A stretch of DNA of 63,503 bases from Sandaracinobacteroides sayramensis (lineage in GTDB: Bacteria > Pseudomonadota > Alphaproteobacteria > Sphingomonadales > Sphingomonadaceae), in the NCBI RefSeq assembly GCF_022014495.1, contig NZ_JAKLSQ010000004.1, positions 1-63,503 of the forward strand, written 5' to 3'. Each line of letters opens with the position of its first letter. The stretch's first letter is position 1. This document shows positions 18,402 to 27,487 of the stretch, piece by piece. A program made the position numbers and the translations under genes. Under the pieces are notes generated by a model that was given only the letters and a program-made list of their open reading frames with translations, did not search any database and was not told the DNA's origin.

Positions 18402-19474
18402 GCGAGCGAGAACATGTGATCGCGGCGGACGACGACGGCATCCGTGTCGACCGCTGGTTCAAGCGCCATATGGCGGACGTGAGCTTCAACCAGGTGAGCC
18501 GCTGGGCGCGCACCGGGCAGTTGCGGCTGGACGGCGCCCGCGTCGGGCCGGGGGACCGGCTGGCGGAAGGCCAGGTGTTGCGCGTGCCGCCGGTGGAGCC
18601 GGTCGCCGTGCTGGCGGCGAAGCCGGTGAAGGCCCGGCGCGAGCTTTCGCCCGAGGAGATCGAGTTCGCGCAGAGCCTGGTGATCCACAGGTCGCAGCAC
18701 GCGCTGGTGCTGAACAAGCCGCCCGGGCTGGCGACGCAGGGCGGCAGCAAGACCTTCGAGCATGTGGACGGGCTGCTGGACGCGCTGCAATTCGATGCCG
18801 AGAGCCGGCCGAAGCTGGTGCACCGGCTGGACAAGGACACCTCGGGCGTGCTGCTGCTGGCGCGCACCAGCCGCGCCGCCGCCTTCTTCGGCAAATGCTT
18901 CGCCACGCGGGATACGAAGAAGCTCTATTGGGCGATCACCGCCGGCGGCCCGAGGCTCGACGATGCGCTGATCGACCTGCCCATCGGCAAGCAGCCGGGG
19001 AGCGGCGGCGAGAAGATGCATGTGGACGAGGCGAATGGCCAGTCGGCGAAATCCCGTTTCCGGGTGATCGACCGCGCCGGCGACCGCGCCGCCTTCGTGG
19101 AGATGCAGCCGCTGACCGGGCGCACGCACCAGTTGCGCGTGCACGCCGCCGCCACCGGCACGCCGATCGTCGGCGACGGCAAATATGGCGGCAAGGAGAG
19201 TTTCCTGACCGGCGGCGTCTCGCGCAAGATGCACCTGCACGCGCGGCGGCTGGTGATCGCCCTGCCCGATGGCGGCAAGCTGGACGTGAAGGCCGATCTG
19301 CCGACGCATTTCGCCGAGACGCTGGCGGCGCTGGGCTTCAGCGAGGCCGATGGCGACCTGCCGCCGCCGGAACCGCTGAAGGCGCCGCCGAAGAAGAGCC
19401 GCCGATTGTCGACGGCCACCAGCGGCAACCGCCGGGGGGAACGGCGCAGCCGGAGCGGAAGCAAGCCCAAATGA
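18398..19474 (+). CDS. rluC: RluA-family 23S rRNA pseudouridine synthase (RluC-type)
   Basis: The 358-residue protein has an N-terminal S4 RNA-binding domain (about residues 12-75, with RVDRWFKRHMADVSFNQV) and a catalytic domain with HRLDKDTSGVLLLART (catalytic Asp near residue 145). RLTGRTHQLRVHAA-type motif L is also clear as PLTGRTHQLRVHAAATG. RluC modifies helices of 23S rRNA; the exact target uridines are inferred from the family. The C-terminus is a basic, Ser/Arg-rich tail. It overlaps crcB before it and the HAD gene after it by four bases each. Confidence 0.92.
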   Translation: MSEREHVIAADDDGIRVDRWFKRHMADVSFNQVSRWARTGQLRLDGARVGPGDRLAEGQVLRVPPVEPVAVLAAKPVKARRELSPEEIEFAQSLVIHRSQHALVLNKPPGLATQGGSKTFEHVDGLLDALQFDAESRPKLVHRLDKDTSGVLLLARTSRAAAFFGKCFATRDTKKLYWAITAGGPRLDDALIDLPIGKQPGSGGEKMHVDEANGQSAKSRFRVIDRAGDRAAFVEMQPLTGRTHQLRVHAAATGTPIVGDGKYGGKESFLTGGVSRKMHLHARRLVIALPDGGKLDVKADLPTHFAETLAALGFSEADGDLPPPEPLKAPPKKSRRLSTATSGNRRGERRSRSGSKPK

Positions 19475-20124
19475 AGCTGGCGGTGTTCGATTGCGACGGG
19501 ACGCTGGTGGACAGCCAGGCGAATATCCTGCGGGCGATGGATGTGAGCTTCGCGGCGCTCGGCCTTTCCGCGCCCGACCCGCACGCCGTGCGGCGGGTGG
19601 TGGGGCTGAGCCTGGTGGAGGCGATGCAGGCACTGCTGCCGGAAGCGGAAGCCGGCCTGCACGCGCGGCTGGCGGACGACTACAAGACCGTCTTCCAGCG
19701 CCTGCGCGCCGACCGGCGGCTGGACCCGGAGCCGTTGTTCGACGGCATCGCCGGACTGCTGGCGGAACTGGAGGCCGCCGGCTGGCTGCTGGCGGTGGCC
19801 ACCGGCAAGAGCGACCGGGGGCTGAAGCTCTGCCTGGAGCATCATGGGATCGAGCGGCACTTCGTCAGCCTGCAGACGGCCGACCGGCACCCTTCCAAGC
19901 CCAACCCTTCCATGCTGCGGAAATGCCTGGAGGATGCCGGGGTGGAGGCGGAGGCCGCCTGCATCGTCGGCGACACGGTGTTCGACGTGAGCATGGGCGT
20001 GGCGGCCGGCGTGCGGGCGATCGGCGTGGACTGGGGCTATCATGACGGCGCCGAGCTTCTGGAGGCCGGCGCCGTAGGCGTCGCCGCCGACGCCGCGCAT
20101 CTGCGGGCGCTGATCCATGGCTGA
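19471..20124 (+). CDS. HAD-family hydrolase (phosphoglycolate-phosphatase-like)
   Basis: The 217-residue protein has the HAD motifs in order: DCDGTLVDS (motif I), AVATGKS (II), a lysine in HPSKPNPSM (III) and IVGDTVFDVSMG (IV), with an alpha-helical cap of the subfamily IA type. It most resembles phosphoglycolate phosphatase / pyrophosphatase-type enzymes; the natural substrate is uncertain. Start and stop overlap the neighbours in this tight operon. Confidence 0.92.
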   Translation: MKLAVFDCDGTLVDSQANILRAMDVSFAALGLSAPDPHAVRRVVGLSLVEAMQALLPEAEAGLHARLADDYKTVFQRLRADRRLDPEPLFDGIAGLLAELEAAGWLLAVATGKSDRGLKLCLEHHGIERHFVSLQTADRHPSKPNPSMLRKCLEDAGVEAEAACIVGDTVFDVSMGVAAGVRAIGVDWGYHDGAELLEAGAVGVAADAAHLRALIHG

Positions 20125-20326
20125 GCGCGATCCCGCCGAACGGCAGCTCTGGGCGCACACGCTGGTGCGGCTGGGGGGACTGGGCGTCGCCACCACCGGC
20201 CTTTGGCTGGCGGCCGGCTCGGCCGGGCATGTCCTGGCGCTGGGCGGCGGGCTGCTGCTGGTGGCGAAGGGGGCGGGGATCGCCTTCCTGGGGCCAAAGG
20301 CGCTGAACCGCTGGTGGCGGCGGTGA
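20117..20326 (+). CDS. Small membrane protein between HAD and ATP12 genes
   Basis: The 69-residue product has two short hydrophobic segments (VRLGGLGVATTGLWLAAGSA and VLALGGGLLLVAKGAGIAFL) and a basic tail (NRWWRR). It begins eight bases before the end of the HAD gene and its TGA overlaps the GTG start of the ATP12 gene, so it is probably translated by coupling. I know no family for it. Placement directly ahead of an F1 assembly factor makes an ATP-synthase link possible but unproven. Confidence 0.7.
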   Translation: MAERDPAERQLWAHTLVRLGGLGVATTGLWLAAGSAGHVLALGGGLLLVAKGAGIAFLGPKALNRWWRR

Positions 20327-21015
20327 AGCGTTTCTGGGCGGTGGCGCAAGCGCGGGAAGGCGCGGACGGCTGGGAAGTGGCGCTGGACGGCCGGCCCCTG
20401 CGCACGCCGGAACGGGCGCTGCTGCTGTTGCCGACAGGGGCGCTGGCCGAGGCGATCGCCGAAGAGTGGCGGGCGGTCGAAGGGGAGGTCCGGCCGAACG
20501 CCCTGCCGCTGACCGGGCTTGGCAATGCGGCGGTCGATCTGGTGGCCGGCGACCGCGCCGGATTCGCCGCCGGCCTTGCGCGCTATGCCGCTTCCGATCT
20601 CACCTGTTACCGCGCGGACAATCCCGCCGGGCTGGTGGCGCGGCAGGCGGCCGTGTGGGAGCCGGTGCTGAAGGGGGTGGAGGCCCGCCACGGGCTGCTG
20701 TTCCAGCGGACGGCGGGGGTGATGCATGTGCCGCAGCCCGAGGAAACGCTGACGGCTATCGAACGGCTGTTCGCCGAGCGGTCGCCCTTTGAACTGGCGG
20801 CGCTGCAGCCGATCGTCAGCCTGAGCGGCTCGGCGGTGCTGGCGCTGGCGCATCTGGATGGAGCGCTGACCTCGGAAGAGGCTTTCGCCGCCGGGGCGCT
20901 GGACGAGGATTGGCAGGCCGAGCAGTGGGGCGAGGATGGCGAAGCGGCGGCCGTGCGCGCCCGGCGTTGTTCAGAATTTGCATCGGCGGCTAGATTTCTG
21001 GCGCTTTCGCGATAA
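20323..21015 (+). CDS. ATP12 family F1-ATPase assembly chaperone
   Basis: The 230-residue protein matches ATP12, the alphaproteobacterial and mitochondrial chaperone that holds the F1 alpha subunit before assembly. Visible are WEVALDGRPLRTPERALLLL, the IAEEWRAVEGE region, LTCYRADNPAGL followed by RQAAVWEPVL, and LSLSGSAVLALA-like helices near the C-terminus. The GTG start at 20323 overlaps the preceding stop. It ends the crcB-to-ATP12 operon. Downstream (21,037-21,050) is a short hairpin with a TTCG tetraloop. Confidence 0.92.
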   Translation: MKRFWAVAQAREGADGWEVALDGRPLRTPERALLLLPTGALAEAIAEEWRAVEGEVRPNALPLTGLGNAAVDLVAGDRAGFAAGLARYAASDLTCYRADNPAGLVARQAAVWEPVLKGVEARHGLLFQRTAGVMHVPQPEETLTAIERLFAERSPFELAALQPIVSLSGSAVLALAHLDGALTSEEAFAAGALDEDWQAEQWGEDGEAAAVRARRCSEFASAARFLALSR

Positions 21016-21096
21016 AGCGGCCGGAAGTCGTGACAGGGGCGTTCGCGCCCGCTAGTCGCTTTGCGCGACGGATTCGGTTTTTTTGAGGGATAGCGC

Positions 21097-22629
21097 ATGG
21101 TGAAGGTTCTGGAGGAACTGGAAAAGCGGCGGGCGGCCGCCCGGCTCGGCGGCGGGCAGGCGCGGATCGACGCGCAGCACAAGAAAGGCCGGCTGACCGC
21201 GCGCGAGCGGCTGGACATCCTGCTGGACGAAGGCTCCTTCGAGGAACTCGACATGTTCGTCGAGCATAACTGCGTCGAGTTCGGCATGGCCGAGACGAAG
21301 ATCCCCGGCGACGGCGTGGTGACGGGATCGGGCACCATCAACGGCCGGCTGGTGTTCGTGTTCAGCCAGGACTTCACCGTCTTCGGCGGCTCGCTTTCGG
21401 AGCGCCACGCGCAGAAGATCTGCAAGGTGATGGACATGGCGATGAAGGTGGGCGCGCCCGTCATCGGCCTCAATGATTCGGGCGGCGCCCGCATCCAGGA
21501 AGGCGTGGCCAGCCTCGCCGGCTATGCCGAGGTGTTCCAGCGCAACGTGCTGGCGTCGGGCGTGGTGCCGCAGCTTTCGCTGATCATGGGGCCTTGCGCC
21601 GGCGGCGCCGTCTATTCCCCGGCGATGACCGACTTCATCTTCATGGTGAAGGATTCGAGCTATATGTTCGTGACCGGCCCGGACGTGGTGAAGACGGTGA
21701 CGAACGAAGTGGTGACGCAGGAGGAACTGGGCGGCGCCATCACCCACAGCACGAAGTCGGGCGTGGCCGACCTCGCCATGGAAGACGATGTGGACGCGCT
21801 GCTGCGCGCCCGCGACTTCTTCGATTTCCTGCCGCTCAACAACCGCGCCGGCGCGCCGCACCGCGAAAGCGCCGACCCGCACGACCGGATGGTGCCCTCG
21901 CTCGACACGCTGGTGCCGGCGAGCGCGACCAAGCCCTACGACATGCACGAGCTGATCCGCAAAGTGGCGGACGACGGCGAATTCTTCGAAGTGCAGCCGG
22001 GCCACGCCGGCAACATCCTGATCGGCTTCGCCCGCATCGAGGGGCATACGGTGGGGATCGTCGCCAACCAGCCGATGGTGCTGGCCGGGTGCCTGGACAT
22101 CAACGCCTCGAAGAAGGCCGGGCGCTTCGTGCGCTTCTGCGACGCCTTCTCCATTCCGATCATCACCTTCGTCGACGTGCCGGGCTTCCTGCCGGGCGTG
22201 GCGCAGGAGCATAACGGCATCATCAAGCATGGCGCCAAGCTGCTGTTCGCCTATGCCGAGGCCACCGTGCCGAAGATCACCGTCATCACCCGCAAGGCCT
22301 ATGGCGGCGCCTATGACGTGATGGCGTCGAAGCATCTGCGCGGCGACCTGAACTACGCCTGGCCCACCGCCGAGATCGCGGTGATGGGCGCCAAGGGGGC
22401 GGTGGAGATCATCTTCCGCAAGGACATCGGCGACCCGGACAAGATCGCCGAGCGGACGAAGGAATATGAAACCCGCTTCGCCAACCCGTTCGTCGCCGCC
22501 TCCATGGGCTTCATCGACGAGGTGATCATGCCGCACGCCACCCGCAAGCGGATCGCCGTGGGGCTCAGGAAGCTGCGCACCAAGAGCCTCGAGAACCCGT
22601 GGAAGAAGCACGACAATATCCCGCTCTGA
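21097..22629 (+). CDS. pccB: Propionyl-CoA carboxylase beta chain (carboxyltransferase)
   Basis: The 510-residue protein is the biotin-dependent carboxyltransferase subunit that moves CO2 from carboxybiotin to propionyl-CoA, giving methylmalonyl-CoA. It shows [36 protein letters not shown], and [20 protein letters not shown], the two oxyanion-hole regions of the crotonase-like halves. Length is typical for PccB. A GAGGGA site precedes the start. The alpha (biotin carboxylase) subunit gene is not in this window. Confidence 0.95.
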   Translation: MVKVLEELEKRRAAARLGGGQARIDAQHKKGRLTARERLDILLDEGSFEELDMFVEHNCVEFGMAETKIPGDGVVTGSGTINGRLVFVFSQDFTVFGGSLSERHAQKICKVMDMAMKVGAPVIGLNDSGGARIQEGVASLAGYAEVFQRNVLASGVVPQLSLIMGPCAGGAVYSPAMTDFIFMVKDSSYMFVTGPDVVKTVTNEVVTQEELGGAITHSTKSGVADLAMEDDVDALLRARDFFDFLPLNNRAGAPHRESADPHDRMVPSLDTLVPASATKPYDMHELIRKVADDGEFFEVQPGHAGNILIGFARIEGHTVGIVANQPMVLAGCLDINASKKAGRFVRFCDAFSIPIITFVDVPGFLPGVAQEHNGIIKHGAKLLFAYAEATVPKITVITRKAYGGAYDVMASKHLRGDLNYAWPTAEIAVMGAKGAVEIIFRKDIGDPDKIAERTKEYETRFANPFVAASMGFIDEVIMPHATRKRIAVGLRKLRTKSLENPWKKHDNIPL

Positions 22630-22688
22630 AATGGGTTGACCTGTAGGGGGTTTGGCCCCTCCTGGATGGCTTCGAGATTCCGGAACTC

Positions 22689-22779
22689 CGCCACCCCGGG
22701 TTTGACCCGGGGTCCGGCTTTTTCTCCCCGGCACCGTGGGAGTGGAAAAGCTGGACCCCGGGTCAAGCCCGGGGTGACG
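22689..22779. repeat. Dispersed palindromic repeat, copy 4 of 6
   Basis: The arms match the other copies, with small changes in the left arm (CGCCACC and GGGTTTGACC). It lies in the 338-base gap after pccB, which otherwise holds the terminator at 22,832 and probably the promoter of the next operon. Confidence 0.9.
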
Positions 22780-22831
22780 ACAGCTTGGGTTCACCCCCCC
22801 CCTGTTGCCGCCATGCCGGATTTCGCAGCGC

Positions 22832-22854
22832 GCCCTTCCCGGGAGGGGCTTTTT
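22832..22854 (+). terminator. Rho-independent terminator after pccB
   Basis: GCCCTTCCC pairs with GGGAGGGGC (one G-U pair) and is followed by five T's. It lies on the pccB strand downstream of the palindrome. Confidence 0.65.
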
Positions 22855-22967
22855 GTTGAATGTGGGTGAATCGGGGGCGCGTTCACGAAAAAGCAAGGAT
22901 TGGGGCAGGTTTCGGGCGCGATGCTGCCCCTTTCCGGTCGCAATCGGCCCCTAGCTCGGAGCATGAG

Positions 22968-23951
22968 ATGCTGTCCGAGTCCCGCATGGAAGGCCTGAAG
23001 GCCGCGCGCGCCCGTCTGGAAGGCGCCGTTTCGCTGCCGCCGGTGGCGCGCCGCGCGCTGTCGCTGGGGCTGTCGGCGATCATCCTCGTCTATCTCGCAA
23101 GCGCGGTGGCGGACATCGGCTGGGGCGAAGTGCTGGCCGTGCTGCCTTCGAACCCGCTTTTCTACCTGCTGGTGGCCATGTCCTATATGGCGACGCCGAT
23201 CACCGAATATGTCATCTTCCGCCGCTGGTGGCCGCTGACGCCGCGCGCCCTTGCCATCTTCTCGAAGAAGCGGGTGCTGAACGAGGCGGTCTTCGGCTAT
23301 TCCGGCGACGCCTATCTGTTCATGTGGGCGAAGAAGAATCTGGGCGCGCGCGAGGTCGGCGCCGGGCCGCTGGCCGCCGTGAAGGATGTGGCGATCACTT
23401 CGGCGCTGGCGGGCAATGTGGCGACGCTGCTGATGCTGGGCCTCGCCTTGGCGCTGGGCGGCGGGCCGGCGGTGGAGCAGGCCTTCTCCGGCGCGGCGAT
23501 GCGCCCCGTGGGGCTGGGCTTCGCCTTCGTGATTTCGATCAGCATGGGCATATTGCTGTTCAGCCGCAAGGTGATGAGCCTCTCCGCGCGGGAGAATGCG
23601 CTTCTGTTCCTGCTGCACTGCGGCCGGCTGATCGCCGGCTCGGCGCTGCTGCTGCTGGCCTGGATCATCGCCTTGCCGAGCGTCGATGTCGGCACCTGGA
23701 TCGTGCTGGGGGCGCTAAGGATGGTGGTGACCCGCCTGCCCTTCGTGCCCAACAAGGAGCTTCTGTTCGCGGCGATTAGCGTCAGCCTGACGGGCAGCGC
23801 CGCGCCGGAAGTGGCGGCGCTGATGGCGGCCGCCGGCGCGCTGCACCTTGTGAGCCATGTGATTTCCTACGCGGGGGCGTCCTTTGTCGAAAGCCGTGGC
23901 GAGACCATCGCCGCGGACCGACTGCCAACCCCCGTTGCCGGGAGTATCTGA
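22968..23951 (+). CDS. Polytopic inner-membrane protein of unknown function
   Basis: The 327-residue protein has about seven hydrophobic segments, including ALSLGLSAIILVYLASAVA, FYLLVAMSYMATPITEYVIF, and TSALAGNVATLLMLGLALAL. The layout is loosely like the flippase half of lysylphosphatidylglycerol synthases, but no diagnostic motif is seen. A CGGAG site precedes ATG 22968. The DUF2141 gene begins one base after its stop and a GT4 glycosyltransferase follows, so a role in making or moving a glycolipid or envelope glycan is inferred from context. Confidence 0.8.
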   Translation: MLSESRMEGLKAARARLEGAVSLPPVARRALSLGLSAIILVYLASAVADIGWGEVLAVLPSNPLFYLLVAMSYMATPITEYVIFRRWWPLTPRALAIFSKKRVLNEAVFGYSGDAYLFMWAKKNLGAREVGAGPLAAVKDVAITSALAGNVATLLMLGLALALGGGPAVEQAFSGAAMRPVGLGFAFVISISMGILLFSRKVMSLSARENALLFLLHCGRLIAGSALLLLAWIIALPSVDVGTWIVLGALRMVVTRLPFVPNKELLFAAISVSLTGSAAPEVAALMAAAGALHLVSHVISYAGASFVESRGETIAADRLPTPVAGSI

Positions 23952-23952
23952 A

Positions 23953-24501
23953 ATGTCGCGTCTGCTTCTTCTTTCCGCCGCCCTCCTGCTCGCCGCTCCG
24001 GCTTCCGCCGGGCAGATACTGGGCCCCGACGCCGATGCCTGCCGGCCGGGTTCCGGCCGCGACGCCGTGCTGCTGACGGTGGATGGCTTCAAGAACCGCG
24101 AAGGCACGCTGCGCGTGGAGCTGTGGCCGGGCAATGAGGGCGACTTCATGCGCAACCACCACGAGCTGCTGGCCGAAGGCAAGGCCTATCAGCGGGTGAC
24201 GGTGCCGGTGCCACAAAGCGGCGCCGCGACGATCTGCGTGCCGCTGCCGGGGCCCGGCACCTATGCGATGGGCGCCTTCCATTCGCCCTCCGGCGTGCGC
24301 AAGTTCAACTACAAGCAGGACGGCGCCACCTTCACCCGCAATCCCAAGGTGGGCATCTTCAACACCAGACCCAAGGCCGCGGACGTCTCCATGCAATTCA
24401 ACGCCGGCCTCAACACATCCGAAGTCACGCTCAACTATCTGAGGGGACTTGGCTTCGGCCCGATCCCCCGGAAAGAACTTCAGCCAGGTGAAAGGCGTTA
24501 G
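23953..24501 (+). CDS. DUF2141 domain secreted protein
   Basis: The 182-residue product has a signal peptide (MSRLLLLSAALLLAAPASAG) and a beta-rich DUF2141 region with NREGTLRVELWPG and GTYAMGAFH. The DUF2141 domain is widespread in Proteobacteria and Bacteroidetes but has no settled function. It is the middle gene of a compact set with a membrane protein and a glycosyltransferase. Confidence 0.88.
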   Translation: MSRLLLLSAALLLAAPASAGQILGPDADACRPGSGRDAVLLTVDGFKNREGTLRVELWPGNEGDFMRNHHELLAEGKAYQRVTVPVPQSGAATICVPLPGPGTYAMGAFHSPSGVRKFNYKQDGATFTRNPKVGIFNTRPKAADVSMQFNAGLNTSEVTLNYLRGLGFGPIPRKELQPGERR

Positions 24502-24508
24502 GGGCAAT

Positions 24509-25735
24509 ATGCATATCGTCGACGTCGCGGAATTCTATGCCCCGCTGGGCGGGGGGGTGAAGACCTACATCGATGCCAAGCTGAACTTCGCGCACCAGAA
24601 TGGCGCGAAGGTGACGGTCATCGCCCCCGGCCCGGAAGACAGGGTCGAGCCGCGCGACGGCGGGCAGGTGATCTATGTGAAGGCGCCGGTGATCCCGGTC
24701 GACAAGCGCTACCATGTGTTCTGGAAGGCCGCCCCCGTCCAGCAATTGCTGGACGAGCTGAAGCCCGATGTGGTGGAAGCCTCCTCCCCCTTCCGCGGCG
24801 CCTGGATCGTGGCCAACTGGCAGGGCCGCGCCGCCAACCGCGCCCATCGCGCCCTCTTCATGCACGCCGATCCGGTCGCCGCCCACTTCCAGGTCTGGAC
24901 GCAGGGCTTCCTGAAGGCCGAAACCGTCGACAGGGCCGCCTCCTGGTACTGGCGCTATCTCGCCCGCACCGCCGGCCGCTTCCAGAGCGTCGTCGTCGGC
25001 AGCCGCTGGTTCGGCCAGCGCATCCGCAAGCAGGCCGACATCCGGTCCGACCTGATCCCGCTGGGCGTGGACAAGGAATTGTTCCACCCTTGCAAGCGCG
25101 ACATGGAACTGCGCCGGCAGATGCTGGCCGAATTCGGCCTGCCGCCCTCCGCCCGGCTGCTGGTCGGAGTCGGCCGCCATCACCATGAAAAGCAGTGGCC
25201 GGTGGTGTTCGAGGCCGTCGGCGCCCTGCGCGACGAGGGCGTGGCCATGGTGCAGATCGGCAACGGCTTCGCCAACGAGCGCGTGCACAAGGCCGCCGCC
25301 GCCGCCGGCAATGTGAAGCTGCTGGGCCATGTCGGCGAGCGGGAGAAGCTTGCCCGAATCCTCGCCTCCGCCGACGCGATGATCCACGGCAGCCGCGCCG
25401 AGACCTTCGGCCTCGTCGCCAGCGAGGGCCTCGCCACCGGCCTGCCGCTCATCCTCCCCTCCGAAGGCGGATGCACCGACGCCGCCGACCCGGCCTGGTC
25501 CGAACTCTACGAGCCCGGCAACCCCGCCGCCGCCACTGACGCCATCCACCGGCTGCTCACCCGCAACCCGGACCAGCTGAGAGTCAACGCCATCGGCGCC
25601 CGCCGCTCCCACATCTCCACGCCGGCGCAGCATTTCGAACGGCTGTTCAGCCTCTACCGCAACAGCCACCCGCCGGTGCTGTCGCCCATGCCAACCCCCG
25701 TCAACGAACCCACCGCGCTCCCGGCGGCGGCGTAG
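24509..25735 (+). CDS. GT4-family glycosyltransferase
   Basis: The 408-residue protein has the GT-B fold pattern. The N-terminal loop AEFYAPLGGGVKTYID binds acceptor / donor phosphate. The C-terminal half has RLLVGVGRHHHEKQWPVVFE and the E-x7-E motif in AETFGLVASEGLATG. It transfers a sugar from a nucleotide donor; donor and acceptor are unknown. ATG 24509 follows a GGGG site and starts at the conserved first strand (MHIVDVAEFY). It ends against the large inverted structure at 25,757-25,943. Confidence 0.9.
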   Translation: MHIVDVAEFYAPLGGGVKTYIDAKLNFAHQNGAKVTVIAPGPEDRVEPRDGGQVIYVKAPVIPVDKRYHVFWKAAPVQQLLDELKPDVVEASSPFRGAWIVANWQGRAANRAHRALFMHADPVAAHFQVWTQGFLKAETVDRAASWYWRYLARTAGRFQSVVVGSRWFGQRIRKQADIRSDLIPLGVDKELFHPCKRDMELRRQMLAEFGLPPSARLLVGVGRHHHEKQWPVVFEAVGALRDEGVAMVQIGNGFANERVHKAAAAAGNVKLLGHVGEREKLARILASADAMIHGSRAETFGLVASEGLATGLPLILPSEGGCTDAADPAWSELYEPGNPAAATDAIHRLLTRNPDQLRVNAIGARRSHISTPAQHFERLFSLYRNSHPPVLSPMPTPVNEPTALPAAA

Positions 25736-25756
25736 GCGCGCGTTCGGAGATTGAAC

Positions 25757-25943
25757 GCAGGGGCTCTGCCCCTGCACCCCGCAAGGGGCGTGACGCCCCT
25801 TGACCCCCTTTAAGTTTGCAGAAGAGCCCCCCGGGACTGACGGCTGTGCACGCACGCCGGTTCTCGGGGGGCTCTTCTGCAAACTTATGGAGGTGCAGGA
25901 GGGTCACCCTCCTGCTGGGGGTCCAGGGGGCAAAGCCCCCTGG
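25757..25943. repeat. Mirror-image pair of two-hairpin repeats around a 22-base inverted repeat
   Basis: The left copy has hairpins at 25757-25775 (loop TCT) and 25783-25801 (loop TGA). The centre is a perfect 22-base inverted repeat (25812-25833 with 25865-25886) around a 31-base loop. The right copy has hairpins at 25895-25915 (loop TCA) and 25923-25943 (loop AAA). It fills the 230-base gap between two convergent genes and could end transcription from both sides. The hairpin order matches copy A at 1-45. Confidence 0.85.
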
Positions 25944-25965
25944 CGTTCCACTTCCGAGCGCGCCC

Positions 25966-27435
25966 CTACTCGGCCGCCTGGGCGAGCGGGGTGGCGGGTT
26001 GCAGGGGGTGGAATTTGAGGGTTCCGTCCTGCAGCGGTTCGTTGCGGATGGAGAGGCGGTCTTTCAGATAGTCCTGCGTGTCGCGCCACGGGTCCGTGCT
26101 GGACTGACGCGGCAGGGTGTCGAGGGCGCGCTGGACATAGCCCGAGTTGAGGAGGAGGGATTCGTCCTCCACCTCCATGTTACGTTCGGGGACGGCGATC
26201 TGCTGGCCGGGCTTGTCCATCTCGTTCAGCAGCCGGCAAGCGTATTCGCAGGTGAGGTCGGCGCGCAGCGTCCAGGAGGCGTTGAAATAGCCAAAGACGT
26301 AGACGAGGTTGGGCACCCCTTCCAGCATCATGCCGCGATAGACGTAGCGCTCGTTCGGGTTGACGGGGACGCCGTCGACCGAGACCGTGGCGCCGCCCAG
26401 CACCTGCAGCCTGAGGCCGGTCGCCTTCACGATGATGTCAGCGTCGATCCGCTGGCCGGATTTGAGGGCGATGCCCTTCTCGTCCAGATGGTCGATATGG
26501 TCGGTGACGATGGAGGCGGTTCCGGCCTTCACGGCGTTGAAGAAATCGCTGTCGGGCACGAGGCAGAGGCGCTGGTCCCAGACATTGTAGCTGGGCTGGA
26601 AGTGGGCGTTGACCACATCTTCGGGCAGCTCCTTCAGCAGCATGTCGGTCATGCGCTTGTTGACCTGCTGCGGATGCGTGCGGGAGCGTTTGAACAGATA
26701 GTTCTGCATCAGCACGTTGCGCCAGCGGACGAGGTTGTAGGCGGCCATCGGCGGCAGGATCCTGCGCAGGAAGTTCGCCAGCTTGTCCTCCGCCGGGCGG
26801 GAGACCATCCAGGTTGGCGAGCGCTGCAGCATGGTCACATGCGCGGCGTCGCGGGCGACCACCGGCACGATGGTGACGGCGGTGGCGCCGGAGCCGATCA
26901 CCACCACCCGCTTGTTGCGGTAATCGACATCCTGCCGCCAGTGCTGGGCGTGGAAGATGGGGCCATCGAACGCGGCCTCGCCTTCTAGCGGCGGATTGTG
27001 CGGGTTGTCGTAGCTGTAATAGCCGGCGGCGACGAGCAGCATGCGGCACTGGAAGCTTTTCGGCCCGTCGGGCGTGTCGGCGAGAACCGTCCAGAGGCCG
27101 GTGCCGCTGTCGAAATCCGCCTTCGTCACCTTGTGGCGGAAGCGGATATGCTGGTCGATTCCGGCGTCATGGGCGGTTTCGCGCACATATTTCAGGATGG
27201 AGGGGCCGTCGGCGATGGCCTTCTGCTCCGTCCAGGGGCGGAAATTATAGCCCAGCGTGAACATATCGGAATCCGAGCGGATTCCGGGGTAGCGGAACAG
27301 ATCCCATGTGCCGCCGATCGCGTCGCGCGCTTCCAGGATGGTGAAGCTCTTGCCGGCGCATTTGTCCTTCAGGTGCCAGGCGGCGCCGATGCCGCTGAGC
27401 CCCGCGCCGACGATGACCACGTCGAAGCTTTGCAT
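25966..27435 (-). CDS. Flavin monooxygenase, Baeyer-Villiger type
   Basis: The 489-residue protein has an N-terminal FAD-binding GAGLSGIGAAWHL motif (about residues 10-22), the Baeyer-Villiger fingerprint FxGxxxHxxxW as FDGPIFHAQHW (about residue 160), and the NADPH-binding VVVIGSGATAVTIVP. Such enzymes insert oxygen next to a ketone carbonyl, forming esters or lactones, using FAD and NADPH. The substrate is unknown. Start 27435 was chosen over an upstream in-frame ATG because a GGAAGGA site lies just before it and the FAD motif follows. It is divergent from the S41 peptidase gene. Confidence 0.92.
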   Translation of the reverse strand: MQSFDVVIVGAGLSGIGAAWHLKDKCAGKSFTILEARDAIGGTWDLFRYPGIRSDSDMFTLGYNFRPWTEQKAIADGPSILKYVRETAHDAGIDQHIRFRHKVTKADFDSGTGLWTVLADTPDGPKSFQCRMLLVAAGYYSYDNPHNPPLEGEAAFDGPIFHAQHWRQDVDYRNKRVVVIGSGATAVTIVPVVARDAAHVTMLQRSPTWMVSRPAEDKLANFLRRILPPMAAYNLVRWRNVLMQNYLFKRSRTHPQQVNKRMTDMLLKELPEDVVNAHFQPSYNVWDQRLCLVPDSDFFNAVKAGTASIVTDHIDHLDEKGIALKSGQRIDADIIVKATGLRLQVLGGATVSVDGVPVNPNERYVYRGMMLEGVPNLVYVFGYFNASWTLRADLTCEYACRLLNEMDKPGQQIAVPERNMEVEDESLLLNSGYVQRALDTLPRQSSTDPWRDTQDYLKDRLSIRNEPLQDGTLKFHPLQPATPLAQAAE

Positions 27436-27487
27436 TTCTTGTCCTTCCCTTCTCCTCGGGCCCTTCTCCTCAGGGGTGAAAGTGACA

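Noticed and set aside
25800-25920. Short frames of similar sequence (QKSPP..., CKL..) across the inverted repeat near 25,850
   Set aside because: They arise from the hairpin repeats themselves read in several frames; no start signals or family support.
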